Shown here: positions 13,531-20,606 of the stretch, in pieces
Layout of the letters: each line of letters opens with the position of its first letter
Position numbering within the stretch: position 1 is the first letter of the stretch
DNA from: Iamia sp035575815
Lineage (GTDB): Bacteria > Actinomycetota > Acidimicrobiia > Acidimicrobiales > Iamiaceae
NCBI RefSeq assembly: GCF_035575815.1
Contig: NZ_DATLXO010000156.1
Span: forward strand, 1-26,066
DNA length: 26,066 bases
Direction of reading: 5' to 3'
The notes under the pieces: generated by a model
Database searches by the model: none
What the model was told of the DNA's origin: nothing
Seen by the model: only the letters and a program-made list of their open reading frames with translations
Made by a program: the position numbers and the translations under genes

Positions 13531-14385
13531 ATGACCTCCTCTCGTACCGGCGGGCGCGCCCTGGCCGCCGCCTGTGCCCTCGTCCTGTTCGTCGCTGCGT
13601 GCGGCGGCGACGACGACAGCGCCGAGACCACCGACGCCTCGACGACCGTCGCCGAGAGCACCACCACCGCTGACGATGAGACCGCCACCACCGCCGCCGA
13701 GGATGAGCCCGACGACGAGCCCGCCGAGGAAGCCGAGCCCGATGCCGACGAGCCGAACGAGGACGACGACGAGCCCGACGAGGACGAGGAGCCCGCCGAC
13801 GGCGAGGACCAGGCCCTGGCCGAAGCCGTGACCCTGACCGAAGACGACTTCAGCGCCGAGTGGACGGCCACCGAGGATGACGATGACGGCGACGACGAGC
13901 TGGGCGACTGCTTCACCGACCCAGAGCTCGACACCGTGCAAGAAGCTGAGTTCAACTCGCCGAACTTCAGCCAAGAAGCCGAGGCGAACCTGATCGCCGT
14001 GAGCTCGGTCGGACTGGTCGTCTCCGACGCCGAGAGCGCCGAGGCGCTCCTCGACGAGGCGCTCACCAACCGGTGGGCGGGGTGCGCCCTCGACCAGCTC
14101 GTCGCCGGCTTCGAGGAGTCCGGCGGCTCGGTGCTCGACAGCGACCTGGTGCCGGCGCCCGACGTGGGCGAGGTGGCCGAGCAGAGCGCGGTGCTCAACG
14201 GCTTCTTCTCCGTGGATGCCGGCTCCGGCACCACCCTCGAGGGCGAGGTGTCGCTCCGCTTCATCCGTACCGCCGAGGTCATCACCGGTATCGCCGTGCT
14301 CGCCTACGGGGACACCGAGTTCGCCGCCATCGTCGACCAGGTCACAACCATCGTCGGTGACAAGCACGTCGCCGAGGTCGACTGA
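13531..14385 (+). CDS. putative lipoprotein with acidic low-complexity region
   Basis: A 284-residue protein. The signal peptide ends in the lipobox FVAAC (Cys24), so it should be anchored to the outside of the cytoplasmic membrane. Residues 28-60 are Thr/Ser/Ala-rich and 60-95 almost all Asp, Glu, Pro and Ala. The folded part (about 100-284) starts ALAEAVTLTEDDFSAEW and has two cysteines (DCFTDPEL and WAGCALDQL) that could form a disulphide; SAEALLDEALTNRWAGC and LRFIRTAEVITGIAVLAYG look like the PknH-sensor or lipoprotein-type extracellular domains of Actinobacteria, but I cannot name the family. The ATG at 13531 has AGGAG 7 nt upstream. The 255 bases before it contain no gene I can support. 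The acidic run may be disordered or bind cations. Confidence 0.75.
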   Translation: MTSSRTGGRALAAACALVLFVAACGGDDDSAETTDASTTVAESTTTADDETATTAAEDEPDDEPAEEAEPDADEPNEDDDEPDEDEEPADGEDQALAEAVTLTEDDFSAEWTATEDDDDGDDELGDCFTDPELDTVQEAEFNSPNFSQEAEANLIAVSSVGLVVSDAESAEALLDEALTNRWAGCALDQLVAGFEESGGSVLDSDLVPAPDVGEVAEQSAVLNGFFSVDAGSGTTLEGEVSLRFIRTAEVITGIAVLAYGDTEFAAIVDQVTTIVGDKHVAEVD

Positions 14386-14418
14386 GGGTCGACGGCTGGG
14401 TCCGACGGGGGCCCGCTG

Positions 14419-14424
14419 TAGGTT
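14419..14424 (+). promoter_or_regulatory. -10 element for leaderless proC
   Basis: TAGGTT ends 7 nt before the proC ATG at 14432; no ribosome site lies between. Confidence 0.5.
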
Positions 14425-14431
14425 CCGGCCC

Positions 14432-15223
14432 ATGGCGCGACTGCTGGTGATCGGTGGGGGGCGGATGGGCGAGGCCCTCGTCGGGGGACTCGTCGAGTCG
14501 GGCTGGGCGTCGGCGTCGGAGATCGCAGTGGCCGAGGTCGACGCCGGCCGCCGGGCCGAGCTGACCGCCAGCCGCCCCGGGCTCGTCGTCGTCGCCGACG
14601 CCGTCGCCGCGGACGGCGCCGTGCTCGCGGTGAAGCCGGATGACGCCGGCGGGGCGGCCGAGGCCGCGGGCCGGGTCGGGGTCGACCGGGTGCTCTCCAT
14701 CGCTGCTGGGGTCACCACCGCGACCGTCGAGGCGGTGCTGCCACCGGGCACACCGGTCGTGCGGGCCATGCCCAACACCCCCGCCCTCGTGGGCGCGGGC
14801 GCCTCGGCCATCGCCGCCGGGTCTTCCGCAACCGAGGGTGACCTCGACTGGGCCGAGGAGGTCCTCGGTGCGGTCGGCGCCGTCGTGCGGGTGCCCGAGG
14901 CCCAGCTCGACGCGGTGACGGGGCTGTCGGGCTCGGGGCCGGCGTATGTGTTCCTGCTGGCCGAGGCCATGATCGACGCCGGTGTGCTCGCCGGCCTGGC
15001 CCGCCCGACCAGCCGCGCCCTCGCGGTGGCGACCCTGCTGGGGGCGGCGCGCCTGCTCGACGAGACGGGCGAGACGCCCGAGGTGCTGCGCGCCCAGGTC
15101 ACCTCCCCGGGGGGCACCACCGCGGCCGGCCTCCGGGCCCTGGAGGCCGGCGGGGTGCGCACCGCAGTGCTCGAGGCGGTGATGGCCGCGGCCGAGCGCT
15201 CCCGGGAGCTGGGCCGGGGGTAA
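14432..15223 (+). CDS. proC: pyrroline-5-carboxylate reductase
   Basis: A 263-residue NAD(P)H-dependent enzyme that reduces 1-pyrroline-5-carboxylate to L-proline, the last step of proline synthesis, in the cytoplasm. The N-terminal Rossmann motif is VIGGGRMGEALVGGL. RAMPNTPALVGAG (about residues 111-123) and the C-terminal dimerisation domain with LSGSGPAYVFLLAEAMIDAGV and the family signature QVTSPGGTTAAGLRALEAGG are all present and intact. Length is normal. The ATG at 14432 follows TAGGTT by 7 nt. In Mycobacterium proC also lies between mshA and the hem genes, so the order is conserved. Nothing suggests loss of function. Confidence 0.95.
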   Translation: MARLLVIGGGRMGEALVGGLVESGWASASEIAVAEVDAGRRAELTASRPGLVVVADAVAADGAVLAVKPDDAGGAAEAAGRVGVDRVLSIAAGVTTATVEAVLPPGTPVVRAMPNTPALVGAGASAIAAGSSATEGDLDWAEEVLGAVGAVVRVPEAQLDAVTGLSGSGPAYVFLLAEAMIDAGVLAGLARPTSRALAVATLLGAARLLDETGETPEVLRAQVTSPGGTTAAGLRALEAGGVRTAVLEAVMAAAERSRELGRG

Positions 15224-15231
15224 GGGGACGG

Positions 15232-15237
15232 TACGGT
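15232..15237 (+). promoter_or_regulatory. possible -10 element before the SAM hydroxide adenosyltransferase gene
   Basis: TACGGT occurs 9 nt after the proC stop and 48 nt before the next ATG; if used, it gives a leader of about 41 nt. No strong ribosome site precedes the ATG. Confidence 0.25.
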
Positions 15238-15285
15238 CAAGGTCCTCCCGCGCGTCCCTCCCGACCAGCGCTGCGGGTCACCGCC

Positions 15286-16170
15286 ATGGCCCCTCACCCC
15301 TACGACACCATCTCGTTCCTGTCCGACTACGGGCGGGTCGATGAGTTCGTGGGCGTCGTGCACTCGGTGATCCGGTCCATCGCCCCCCACGTCGCGGTCA
15401 TCGACGTCACCCACGACATCGCCGCCCACGACGTCCGGGCCGGGGGCCTGGCGCTGGCCCGCAGCGCCCAGTACCTGGCTCCGGGGGTGGTCCTGGCCGT
15501 GGTGGACCCCGGCGTGGGCACCGACCGGCGGGCCATCGCGGTCGAGGTCGGTGACGGCGCCTCGGTCCTCGTGGGGCCCGACAACGGGCTCCTGGCCTCG
15601 GCCGTGGCCATGGTCGGCGGGGCCACCCGGGTCGTGGAGCTGACCTCGCCGGCGCATCGGCTCCTGGCGCCCGGGCCCACCTTCGACGGACGTGACGTGT
15701 TCGCTCCCGCTGCGGCCCACCTGTGCGCCGGGGTGCCCCTCGGCGAGCTGGGCCCGGACATCGCGTCCTCGGGCCTCCGCCCCGGCATGGTGCCATTGCC
15801 CCAGCTCGAGGACGACGGCCTGGGAGCCGAGGTGCTCTGGGTCGACCGCTACGGCAACGCCCAGCTCAACGTGGGGCCCGACGACCTCGCCCCGCTCGGC
15901 TCGGCCGCCGGCGATCCCGTCTCGGTGCGCACCGAGACGGGCACCCGCACCGCCCACCTCGTCCGCGCCTACGCCGAGCTCGGCCCCGGCCAGCTCGGCC
16001 TGGTCGTCGACTCCTACGGCCTGTTGGCCCTCGTGATGGACCAGCGCGCCGCGGCCGAGGAGCTGCGGATCGGCGCCAGCCACGCCGTCACCCTGTCGAA
16101 CGTCGACGACGACGGGAACGTGGCCAACCTGGCCGCATCCAGCCCCGTCACTCTCCGGAAGAAGGTCTGA
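15286..16170 (+). CDS. SAM hydroxide adenosyltransferase (S-adenosyl-L-methionine hydrolase, DUF62 family)
   Basis: A 294-residue protein of the family that splits S-adenosylmethionine with hydroxide to adenosine and methionine. The start SFLSDYGRVDEFVG is the family hallmark. The catalytic triad known from the archaeal homologue appears as Asp74 and Arg81 (VVDPGVGTDRR, the same spacing of seven residues) and His145 (DVFAPAAAHL). VGPDNGLLASA (97-107) and LWVDRYGNAQLN (184-195) are also conserved; the latter contributes to substrate binding in relatives. The family includes the fluorinase and chlorinase, but nothing here points to halide use. The ATG at 15286 has no strong ribosome site. A tiny membrane-peptide gene overlaps its stop (TGATG), and a ligase gene follows. 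Confidence 0.9.
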   Translation: MAPHPYDTISFLSDYGRVDEFVGVVHSVIRSIAPHVAVIDVTHDIAAHDVRAGGLALARSAQYLAPGVVLAVVDPGVGTDRRAIAVEVGDGASVLVGPDNGLLASAVAMVGGATRVVELTSPAHRLLAPGPTFDGRDVFAPAAAHLCAGVPLGELGPDIASSGLRPGMVPLPQLEDDGLGAEVLWVDRYGNAQLNVGPDDLAPLGSAAGDPVSVRTETGTRTAHLVRAYAELGPGQLGLVVDSYGLLALVMDQRAAAEELRIGASHAVTLSNVDDDGNVANLAASSPVTLRKKV

Positions 16171-16259
16171 TGCGCCCCGGCACCACGATCGTCCTGGCTC
16201 TGCTGCTCGTCCTCATCTTCGGTGCCGCGGTCATCCAGCTGTTCTTCCTCGCCCGGTAG
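16170..16259 (+). CDS. 29-residue single-span membrane peptide
   Basis: A very short frame, MRPGTTIVLALLLVLIFGAA then VIQLFFLAR, that is one hydrophobic helix with a basic residue at each end, as expected for a small inner-membrane protein with its N-terminus in the cytoplasm. Its ATG shares a base with the stop of the SAM hydroxide adenosyltransferase gene (TGATG), and GAAGGT precedes it, so it should be translated by coupling. Such peptides often bind and tune larger membrane proteins; no partner can be named. It is too short for standard gene callers, and its reality rests on the tight start-stop overlap and the clean transmembrane pattern. Confidence 0.6.
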   Translation: MRPGTTIVLALLLVLIFGAAVIQLFFLAR

Positions 16260-16264
16260 GTCGC

Positions 16265-16287
16265 GCCCCGAAGGTCTCTGCCGGGGC
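16265..16287 (+). terminator. possible hairpin terminator
   Basis: GCCCCG (16265-16270) pairs with CGGGGC (16282-16287) across an 11-nt loop, 5 nt after the membrane-peptide stop; no U-tract. Confidence 0.25.
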
Positions 16288-16326
16288 TGCGAGAGAGCTC
16301 CGGTGACCGGCGGCTCCCACCTGTGG

Positions 16327-16332
16327 TCAACT
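16327..16332 (+). promoter_or_regulatory. possible -10 element for acyl-CoA ligase gene
   Basis: TCAACT ends 7 nt before the GTG at 16340. The spacing matches the leaderless genes of the window although the hexamer is a weaker match to TANNNT. Confidence 0.25.
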
Positions 16333-16339
16333 GACGGCC

Positions 16340-17848
16340 GTGAACCTGGCGACGATCCTCGACCCGCACCCCGATGACGCCCCCGCCCTCATCAGCCGGG
16401 GCCGCGCCACCAGCTACGGCCACCTCCGAGACCAGGTGGCCCGCCTGACGGGCGGCCTGACCGGCCTCGGCGTCGTACCCGGCGACCGCGTCGGCATCGT
16501 GTGCGCCAACAACTGGTACTTCGTGGCCTCCTACTTCGCGGTGCTCCGGGCCGGGGCGGTGGCGGTGCCGATCAACCCGCTCAGCCCGCCCCGGGCGCTG
16601 CAGGGGCAGCTGTCCGAGGTCGGCGCCAAGGTGGTGATCGTGGGCCCGTCGGGTCAGGCCGCGCTAGCCGGGATCGACCGCGCCACCCTGCCCGAGCTCG
16701 AGACCGTGGTGACGACGAGGAGCGACGGGGCCGAGGGCCTGGTCGTCCTCGACGACCTCATGTCCTCCGAGCCCGGCGCCATCGTGGAGCGGGCCGACGA
16801 CGAGGCCGCGGTGCTGATGTTCACGAGCGGCACCGCCGGATCCCCCCGCGCCGCCATCCTCAGCCACGGCAACCTCATCGCCAACATCGACCAGGTCCTC
16901 GCCGTGAGCGAGGCTCGATCGGTCGACGGCGACGTGAGCCTGTGCGTCCTGCCGCTGTTCCACATCATGGGCCTCAACGCCATCCTCGGCGTGGCCGTGC
17001 GCGCCGGGTCCGCGGTGCTGCTCATGGAGCGCTTCGACCCGCAGTCGGCCGCCGAGGCCGTCGTCAAGCACCGTGTCACCGTGATCGCCGGCGCGCCGGC
17101 CATGTGGGCCGCGTGGGCGTCGCTGCCGGGCCTGCCGCCGGGCACCTTCGCCGACCTGCGCGTCGCCACCTCCGGGGCCGCGGCGCTCTCGAGCGACGTG
17201 GTCGATCGCATGCGGGCGCGCTTCGGCGTCGAGCTGATCGAGGGGTACGGCCTCACCGAGGCGTCGCCGGTCGTGACCTCCGCCCTGGGCATGGAGCACC
17301 GCCCCGGCTCGATCGGCGCCCCCCTCGACGGGGTGGAGGTGCGGCTGGTCGATGCCGACGGCGACGATGTGCTCGTCGGCGACGAGGGGGAGATCTGGGT
17401 GCGGGGCGCCAACGTCTTCCGCGGCTACTGGGGGGCGCCCGACGGCGAGTGCCACGTCCTCACCGAGGACGGCTGGCTGCGCACCGGCGACATCGGCGTG
17501 GTCGACGACGAGGGCTACCTGTTCCTCCTCGACCGGGCCAAGGACCTCATCATCGTGTCGGGCTTCAACGTCTTCCCCGCCGAGGTCGAAGAGGTGCTCC
17601 TCGAGCACCCCGCGATCATCGACTGCGCAGTGGTGGGCGTGGCCCACCCGTACTCCGGTGAGGCGGTCAAGGCCTTCGTCGTGGCCGCTCCGGGCCGCTC
17701 GATCGAGGAGGACGATGTCAACGCGTTCTGCGCGGACCACCTTCCCCGGTACAAGTGCCCCGAGAAGGTCCTCTTCGTCGACGAGCTCCCTCACGGTCTG
17801 GCCGGCAAGGTGCTGCGGCGCGAGCTGCGCGAGACCGTCGGCACCTGA
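16340..17848 (+). CDS. AMP-binding acyl-CoA ligase (long-chain fatty-acid-CoA ligase-like)
   Basis: A 502-residue adenylate-forming enzyme that should activate a carboxylic acid with ATP and join it to coenzyme A. The AMP-binding loop is TSGTAGSPRAAILSHGN (162-178), where the usual Lys-Gly of the loop is replaced by Arg-Ala. YGLTEASPVV (A5), GEIWVRGANVFRGYW, GWLRTGDIG (A7), FLLDRAKDLIIVSGFNVFPAEVEE (A8) and the catalytic lysine in LPHGLAGKVLRRELR (A10) are intact. Length is typical for medium/long-chain acyl-CoA synthetases. The GTG at 16340 begins right before the conserved N-terminus. The substrate could be a fatty acid or an aromatic acid; the neighbours do not help. Confidence 0.88.
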   Translation: MNLATILDPHPDDAPALISRGRATSYGHLRDQVARLTGGLTGLGVVPGDRVGIVCANNWYFVASYFAVLRAGAVAVPINPLSPPRALQGQLSEVGAKVVIVGPSGQAALAGIDRATLPELETVVTTRSDGAEGLVVLDDLMSSEPGAIVERADDEAAVLMFTSGTAGSPRAAILSHGNLIANIDQVLAVSEARSVDGDVSLCVLPLFHIMGLNAILGVAVRAGSAVLLMERFDPQSAAEAVVKHRVTVIAGAPAMWAAWASLPGLPPGTFADLRVATSGAAALSSDVVDRMRARFGVELIEGYGLTEASPVVTSALGMEHRPGSIGAPLDGVEVRLVDADGDDVLVGDEGEIWVRGANVFRGYWGAPDGECHVLTEDGWLRTGDIGVVDDEGYLFLLDRAKDLIIVSGFNVFPAEVEEVLLEHPAIIDCAVVGVAHPYSGEAVKAFVVAAPGRSIEEDDVNAFCADHLPRYKCPEKVLFVDELPHGLAGKVLRRELRETVGT

Positions 17849-17891
17849 CCGGGGCGGGCCGTCGCTCCGCCGGCGCCGGTGCGGGCCCCGC

Positions 17892-17909
17892 TTGTGAACA
17901 CGTGCACGT
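17892..17909. promoter_or_regulatory. Rex operator (ROP) upstream of rex
   Basis: TTGTGAACACGTGCACGT matches the Rex consensus TTGTGAA-N4-TTCACAA at 11 of 14 specified bases, with a perfect left half. It sits 20 bp before the rex start and overlaps the -35 region. In Streptomyces rex represses its own rex-hem operon through such a site, so autoregulation by NADH/NAD+ is likely. It merges into a 12-bp CACGTGCACGTG palindrome (17899-17910). Confidence 0.75.
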
Positions 17910-17916
17910 GGGGCGG

Positions 17917-17922
17917 TACAGT
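17917..17922 (+). promoter_or_regulatory. -10 element for leaderless rex
   Basis: TACAGT ends 6 nt before the GTG at 17929. A TTGTGA at 17892-17897, the left half of the Rex operator, could act as the -35 with a 19-nt spacer, so Rex binding would block the promoter directly. Confidence 0.5.
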
Positions 17923-17928
17923 CGGCTC

Positions 17929-18645
17929 GTGGCCGAGCGCAGCCGACGGATCCCCGAGGCGACCGTCGCGCGCCTGCCCGTCTACCTGCGGGCTCTGGTC
18001 GAGGAGTCCGAGGCCAAGGCCTCCACGATCTCCTCCGAGCGCCTGGCCGAGCTGGGCGGCGTGAACGCCGCCAAGGTGCGCAAGGACCTCTCCTACCTCG
18101 GCTCCTACGGCACCCGCGGCGTGGGCTACGACGTCGAGTACCTGATGTTCCAGATGAGCCGCGAGCTGGGCCTCACCCACGACTGGCCCGTCATCATCGT
18201 GGGCGTCGGCAACCTCGGCCAGGCCCTCGCCAACTACGGCGGCTTCCGCGACCGTGGCTTCCCGATCGCCGCGCTGGTCGACGCCGATCCCTCCAAGGTC
18301 GGCGAGGTCGTCCACGGCGTCGCCGTGCAGGGTCTCGGATCCCTGCCCGGGCTCGTCGCCGATCTGGGCAGCGTCATCGGCATCATCGCCACCCCGGCCC
18401 ACGCCGCCCAGGACGTGGCCGACCTGCTCGCCGCCGCCGGCGTCACGTCGATCCTGAACTTCGCCCCGGCTGTCATCTCCGTGCCCGACGACGTGTCGCT
18501 GCGCAAGGTCGACCTCGCCGTCGAGCTCCAGATCCTCAGCTTCTACCAGCAGCGCCGCGACGGCGGCCCCGAGACCGACGACCAGGCGTCGGTCGCTAAT
18601 CCGCGGATCGCGCCGGCGGGGCCCGGGGCCTCGGCCGCGGGCTGA
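17929..18645 (+). CDS. rex: redox-sensing transcriptional repressor Rex
   Basis: A 238-residue dimeric repressor that senses the NADH/NAD+ ratio. The N-terminal winged helix (residues 5-70) has IPEATVARLPVYLRALVEE and the recognition region RKDLSYLGSYGTRGVGY (51-67). The Rossmann domain carries IIVGVGNLGQALANY (GxGxxG at 92-97) and ALVDADPSKVG. The C-terminal helix AVELQILSFYQQRR would swap between subunits. It ends in a disordered Pro/Ala tail. The GTG at 17929 is set by the TACAGT hexamer and by the family start. It heads the tetrapyrrole operon, followed 8 nt later by the siroheme-synthase-like gene, as in Streptomyces rex-hemACD, linking heme synthesis to respiratory state. Confidence 0.95.
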   Translation: MAERSRRIPEATVARLPVYLRALVEESEAKASTISSERLAELGGVNAAKVRKDLSYLGSYGTRGVGYDVEYLMFQMSRELGLTHDWPVIIVGVGNLGQALANYGGFRDRGFPIAALVDADPSKVGEVVHGVAVQGLGSLPGLVADLGSVIGIIATPAHAAQDVADLLAAAGVTSILNFAPAVISVPDDVSLRKVDLAVELQILSFYQQRRDGGPETDDQASVANPRIAPAGPGASAAG

Positions 18646-18653
18646 CGAACGCC

Positions 18654-19322
18654 ATGGCCCCCGACCCGGCCGGGGCCGGCCCCGTCGCCGCCGGCACGGG
18701 CATCCTCTACCCGGTCAACCTGCGCCTGCAGGGTCGGTCGGTGCTGGTCGTCGGCGGCGGGCGCGTGGCCCGCCAGAAGGTCGACGAGCTGGTCCGGTGC
18801 GGCGCCGCGGTCACCGTCGTGGCGCCCCACATCATCGACGAGCTGCTCGCCGATGACCGCATCACCTGCGAGCTGCGCCCGTACCGCGCCGGGGAGGCCG
18901 CCGATCACCGGTTCGTCGTCGCCGCCACCGACGTCCGCGCCGTCAACCAGGCCGTCTACGACGACGGCGACGCCGCAGGGGTGTGGGTCAACGCCGCCGA
19001 TGACCCGCAGCGCTGCTCGGTGACGCTGCCCTCCCGCGTGCGGCGCGGGAGCCTTCTGGTCACGGTGTCGACCGAGGGTCGCAGCCCGGCCCTGGCCTCG
19101 TGGCTGCGATCCGAGCTCGACGGCCGGCTGGGCCCCGAGCTCGAGGTCCTCCTCGAGGTCCTGGCCGAGGAGCGCGACCGCATCCGCGCCGAGGGTCGCA
19201 CGACCGAGGGCCTCGATTGGCAAGGTGCCCTCCGGTCGGGGATGCTGGACGAGATCCGCGCCGGAAGGATCCAAGCTGCGAAGGAGTTGCTGAAGGCGTG
19301 TCTGTCGTCGTCATCGGCCTGA
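18654..19322 (+). CDS. precorrin-2 dehydrogenase/siroheme synthase N-terminal-type protein
   Basis: A 222-residue protein matching the N-terminal half of CysG, or SirC/Met8, which oxidises precorrin-2 to sirohydrochlorin with NAD+ and may insert iron. YPVNLRLQGRSVLVVGGGRVARQKVDELVRCGAAVTVVAP (19-58) is the diagnostic Rossmann start. NAADDPQRCSVTLPSRVRRGSLLVTVSTEGRSPALASWLR contains the conserved Asp region needed for activity in relatives. The C-terminal 60 residues form the helical dimerisation part. The ATG is 8 nt after the rex stop. The end overlaps hemA by 25 nt. With the CobA domain of the fused cobA/hemD gene downstream, it supplies siroheme or heme d1/cobalamin precursors. Some homologues in heme operons may act on coproheme instead. 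Confidence 0.88.
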   Translation: MAPDPAGAGPVAAGTGILYPVNLRLQGRSVLVVGGGRVARQKVDELVRCGAAVTVVAPHIIDELLADDRITCELRPYRAGEAADHRFVVAATDVRAVNQAVYDDGDAAGVWVNAADDPQRCSVTLPSRVRRGSLLVTVSTEGRSPALASWLRSELDGRLGPELEVLLEVLAEERDRIRAEGRTTEGLDWQGALRSGMLDEIRAGRIQAAKELLKACLSSSSA

Positions 19323-20572
19323 ACCACCGGACGATGCCCCTCGACCTGTTCGAGCGGCTCACGTTCGACGGTGCCCGCGTGCCCAAGGTGCTCACCGCAC
19401 TGGCCACGTGCGACCACGTGACCGAGGCCGTCCTCGTGTCGACGTGCAACCGCACCGAGGCCTACATCGTCGCCGAGCGCTTCCACGCCGCCTACCAGGA
19501 GGTCCGCGACGTCCTCGCCGAGCTGGCCCACGTCGCCCCCGAGGACTTCGCCGACCACCTCTACGTCCACTACGACGACGAGGCGGTCCGCCACCTGTTC
19601 CGGGTCACCGCCGGCGTCGACTCCGACGTCCTGGGCGACACCGAGGTCCAGGGCCAGGTGCGCACCGCCTGGAAGGTGGGCGTCGCCGAGGGCACCGTCG
19701 GACCCGTGCTGAACCTGCTCTTCCGTCACGCCGTCGAGACCGGCAAGCGGGCCCGTACCGACACGGGCATCGCCCGGGGCACCGCCTCGGTGTCCCACGC
19801 CGCGGTCGAGATGGCCGCCGAGCACCTCGGCACCGTCTCGGGCCGCACCGTCCTCGTCATCGGCGCCGGGGCCATGGGCCGCTCGATGGCCACCGCGCTC
19901 CGCGGCGCCGGCGCCGCTCGTGTCCTGGTGGCCAACCGCACCGCAGAGAAGGCCGCCGCCCTCGCCCTGGAGGTCGACGGTGAGGTCGTGGCCCTCTCGG
20001 GTCTCCCCGAGGCCTTGGCGCAGTGCGACGTGCTGCTCACCTCCACCGGCGCCACCTCGGTGATCATCGACCACACCGAGCTGGAGCCGGCCCTCGTCCG
20101 CCGGGCCCGCGACCCGTTGCTCGTCGTCGACGTGGCCGTGCCCCGCGATGTCGATCCCTCGGTGGGCGAGCTCCCCGGCGTCACCCTCCTCGACATCGAC
20201 GACCTGCGGCGCTTCGCCCAGGCCGGCGTCGAAGGCCGCCGCCGCGAGATCACCGCCGTCGAGACCATCGTGGCCGAAGAGGTCGATCGCTACCGCAGCG
20301 AGGTCTCGGCCCGCTCCGCCGCCCCTCTCGTCGCCGCTCTGCACCGCCGGGCCGAGGATCTCCGCCAGGCCGAGTTCGACCGCTTCGCCACCCGCCTCGC
20401 CGACCTCGATGACCGCCAGCGCGCCGCGGTCGACGCCCTCACCCACGCCCTGCTGGCCAAGGTGCTGCACGAGCCGACGGTGAAGCTCAAGACCCTCGCG
20501 GGCACGCCGACCGGTGATCGCCTGGCCGAGGCCCTGCGTCACATCTACGACCTCACCGACCTCGACGGCTAG
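19298..20572 (+). CDS. hemA: glutamyl-tRNA reductase
   Basis: A 424-residue enzyme that reduces glutamyl-tRNA(Glu) to glutamate-1-semialdehyde with NADPH, the committed step of C5 tetrapyrrole synthesis. The start VVVIGLNHRTMPLDLFERL and LVSTCNRTEAYIVAERFH are typical, and the catalytic cysteine falls exactly at Cys50. FRVTAGVDSDVLGDTEVQGQVR and TASVSHAAVEMA follow, then the NADPH site VLVIGAGAMGRSMATALRGAGA. The C-terminal dimerisation helices end with HALLAKVLHEPTVKLKTLA. The GTG at 19298 has AAGGAG upstream at 11 nt and overlaps the preceding gene by 25 nt, so a longer upstream start is not needed. Part of the Rex-controlled operon. Confidence 0.95.
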   Translation: MSVVVIGLNHRTMPLDLFERLTFDGARVPKVLTALATCDHVTEAVLVSTCNRTEAYIVAERFHAAYQEVRDVLAELAHVAPEDFADHLYVHYDDEAVRHLFRVTAGVDSDVLGDTEVQGQVRTAWKVGVAEGTVGPVLNLLFRHAVETGKRARTDTGIARGTASVSHAAVEMAAEHLGTVSGRTVLVIGAGAMGRSMATALRGAGAARVLVANRTAEKAAALALEVDGEVVALSGLPEALAQCDVLLTSTGATSVIIDHTELEPALVRRARDPLLVVDVAVPRDVDPSVGELPGVTLLDIDDLRRFAQAGVEGRRREITAVETIVAEEVDRYRSEVSARSAAPLVAALHRRAEDLRQAEFDRFATRLADLDDRQRAAVDALTHALLAKVLHEPTVKLKTLAGTPTGDRLAEALRHIYDLTDLDG

Positions 20573-20606
20573 TGCCGCCGACCGCGGCCTCGGCCGGGGG
20601 AGGGCC

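Noticed and set aside
13283..13534. 83-codon open frame upstream of the acidic lipoprotein gene
   Set aside because: Arg/Pro/Gly-rich translation with no recognisable pattern and poor third-position bias; it ends over the real ATG of the lipoprotein. Judged chance in GC-rich DNA.
13423..16083. 886-codon minus-strand frame opposite the lipoprotein, proC and SAM hydroxide adenosyltransferase genes
   Set aside because: Antisense of three well-supported genes; composition typical of a mirror frame.
17849..17891. GC-rich stretch after the acyl-CoA ligase gene as a terminator
   Set aside because: Only about five contiguous pairs (GGGGC with GCCCC) could be found, too weak to call.
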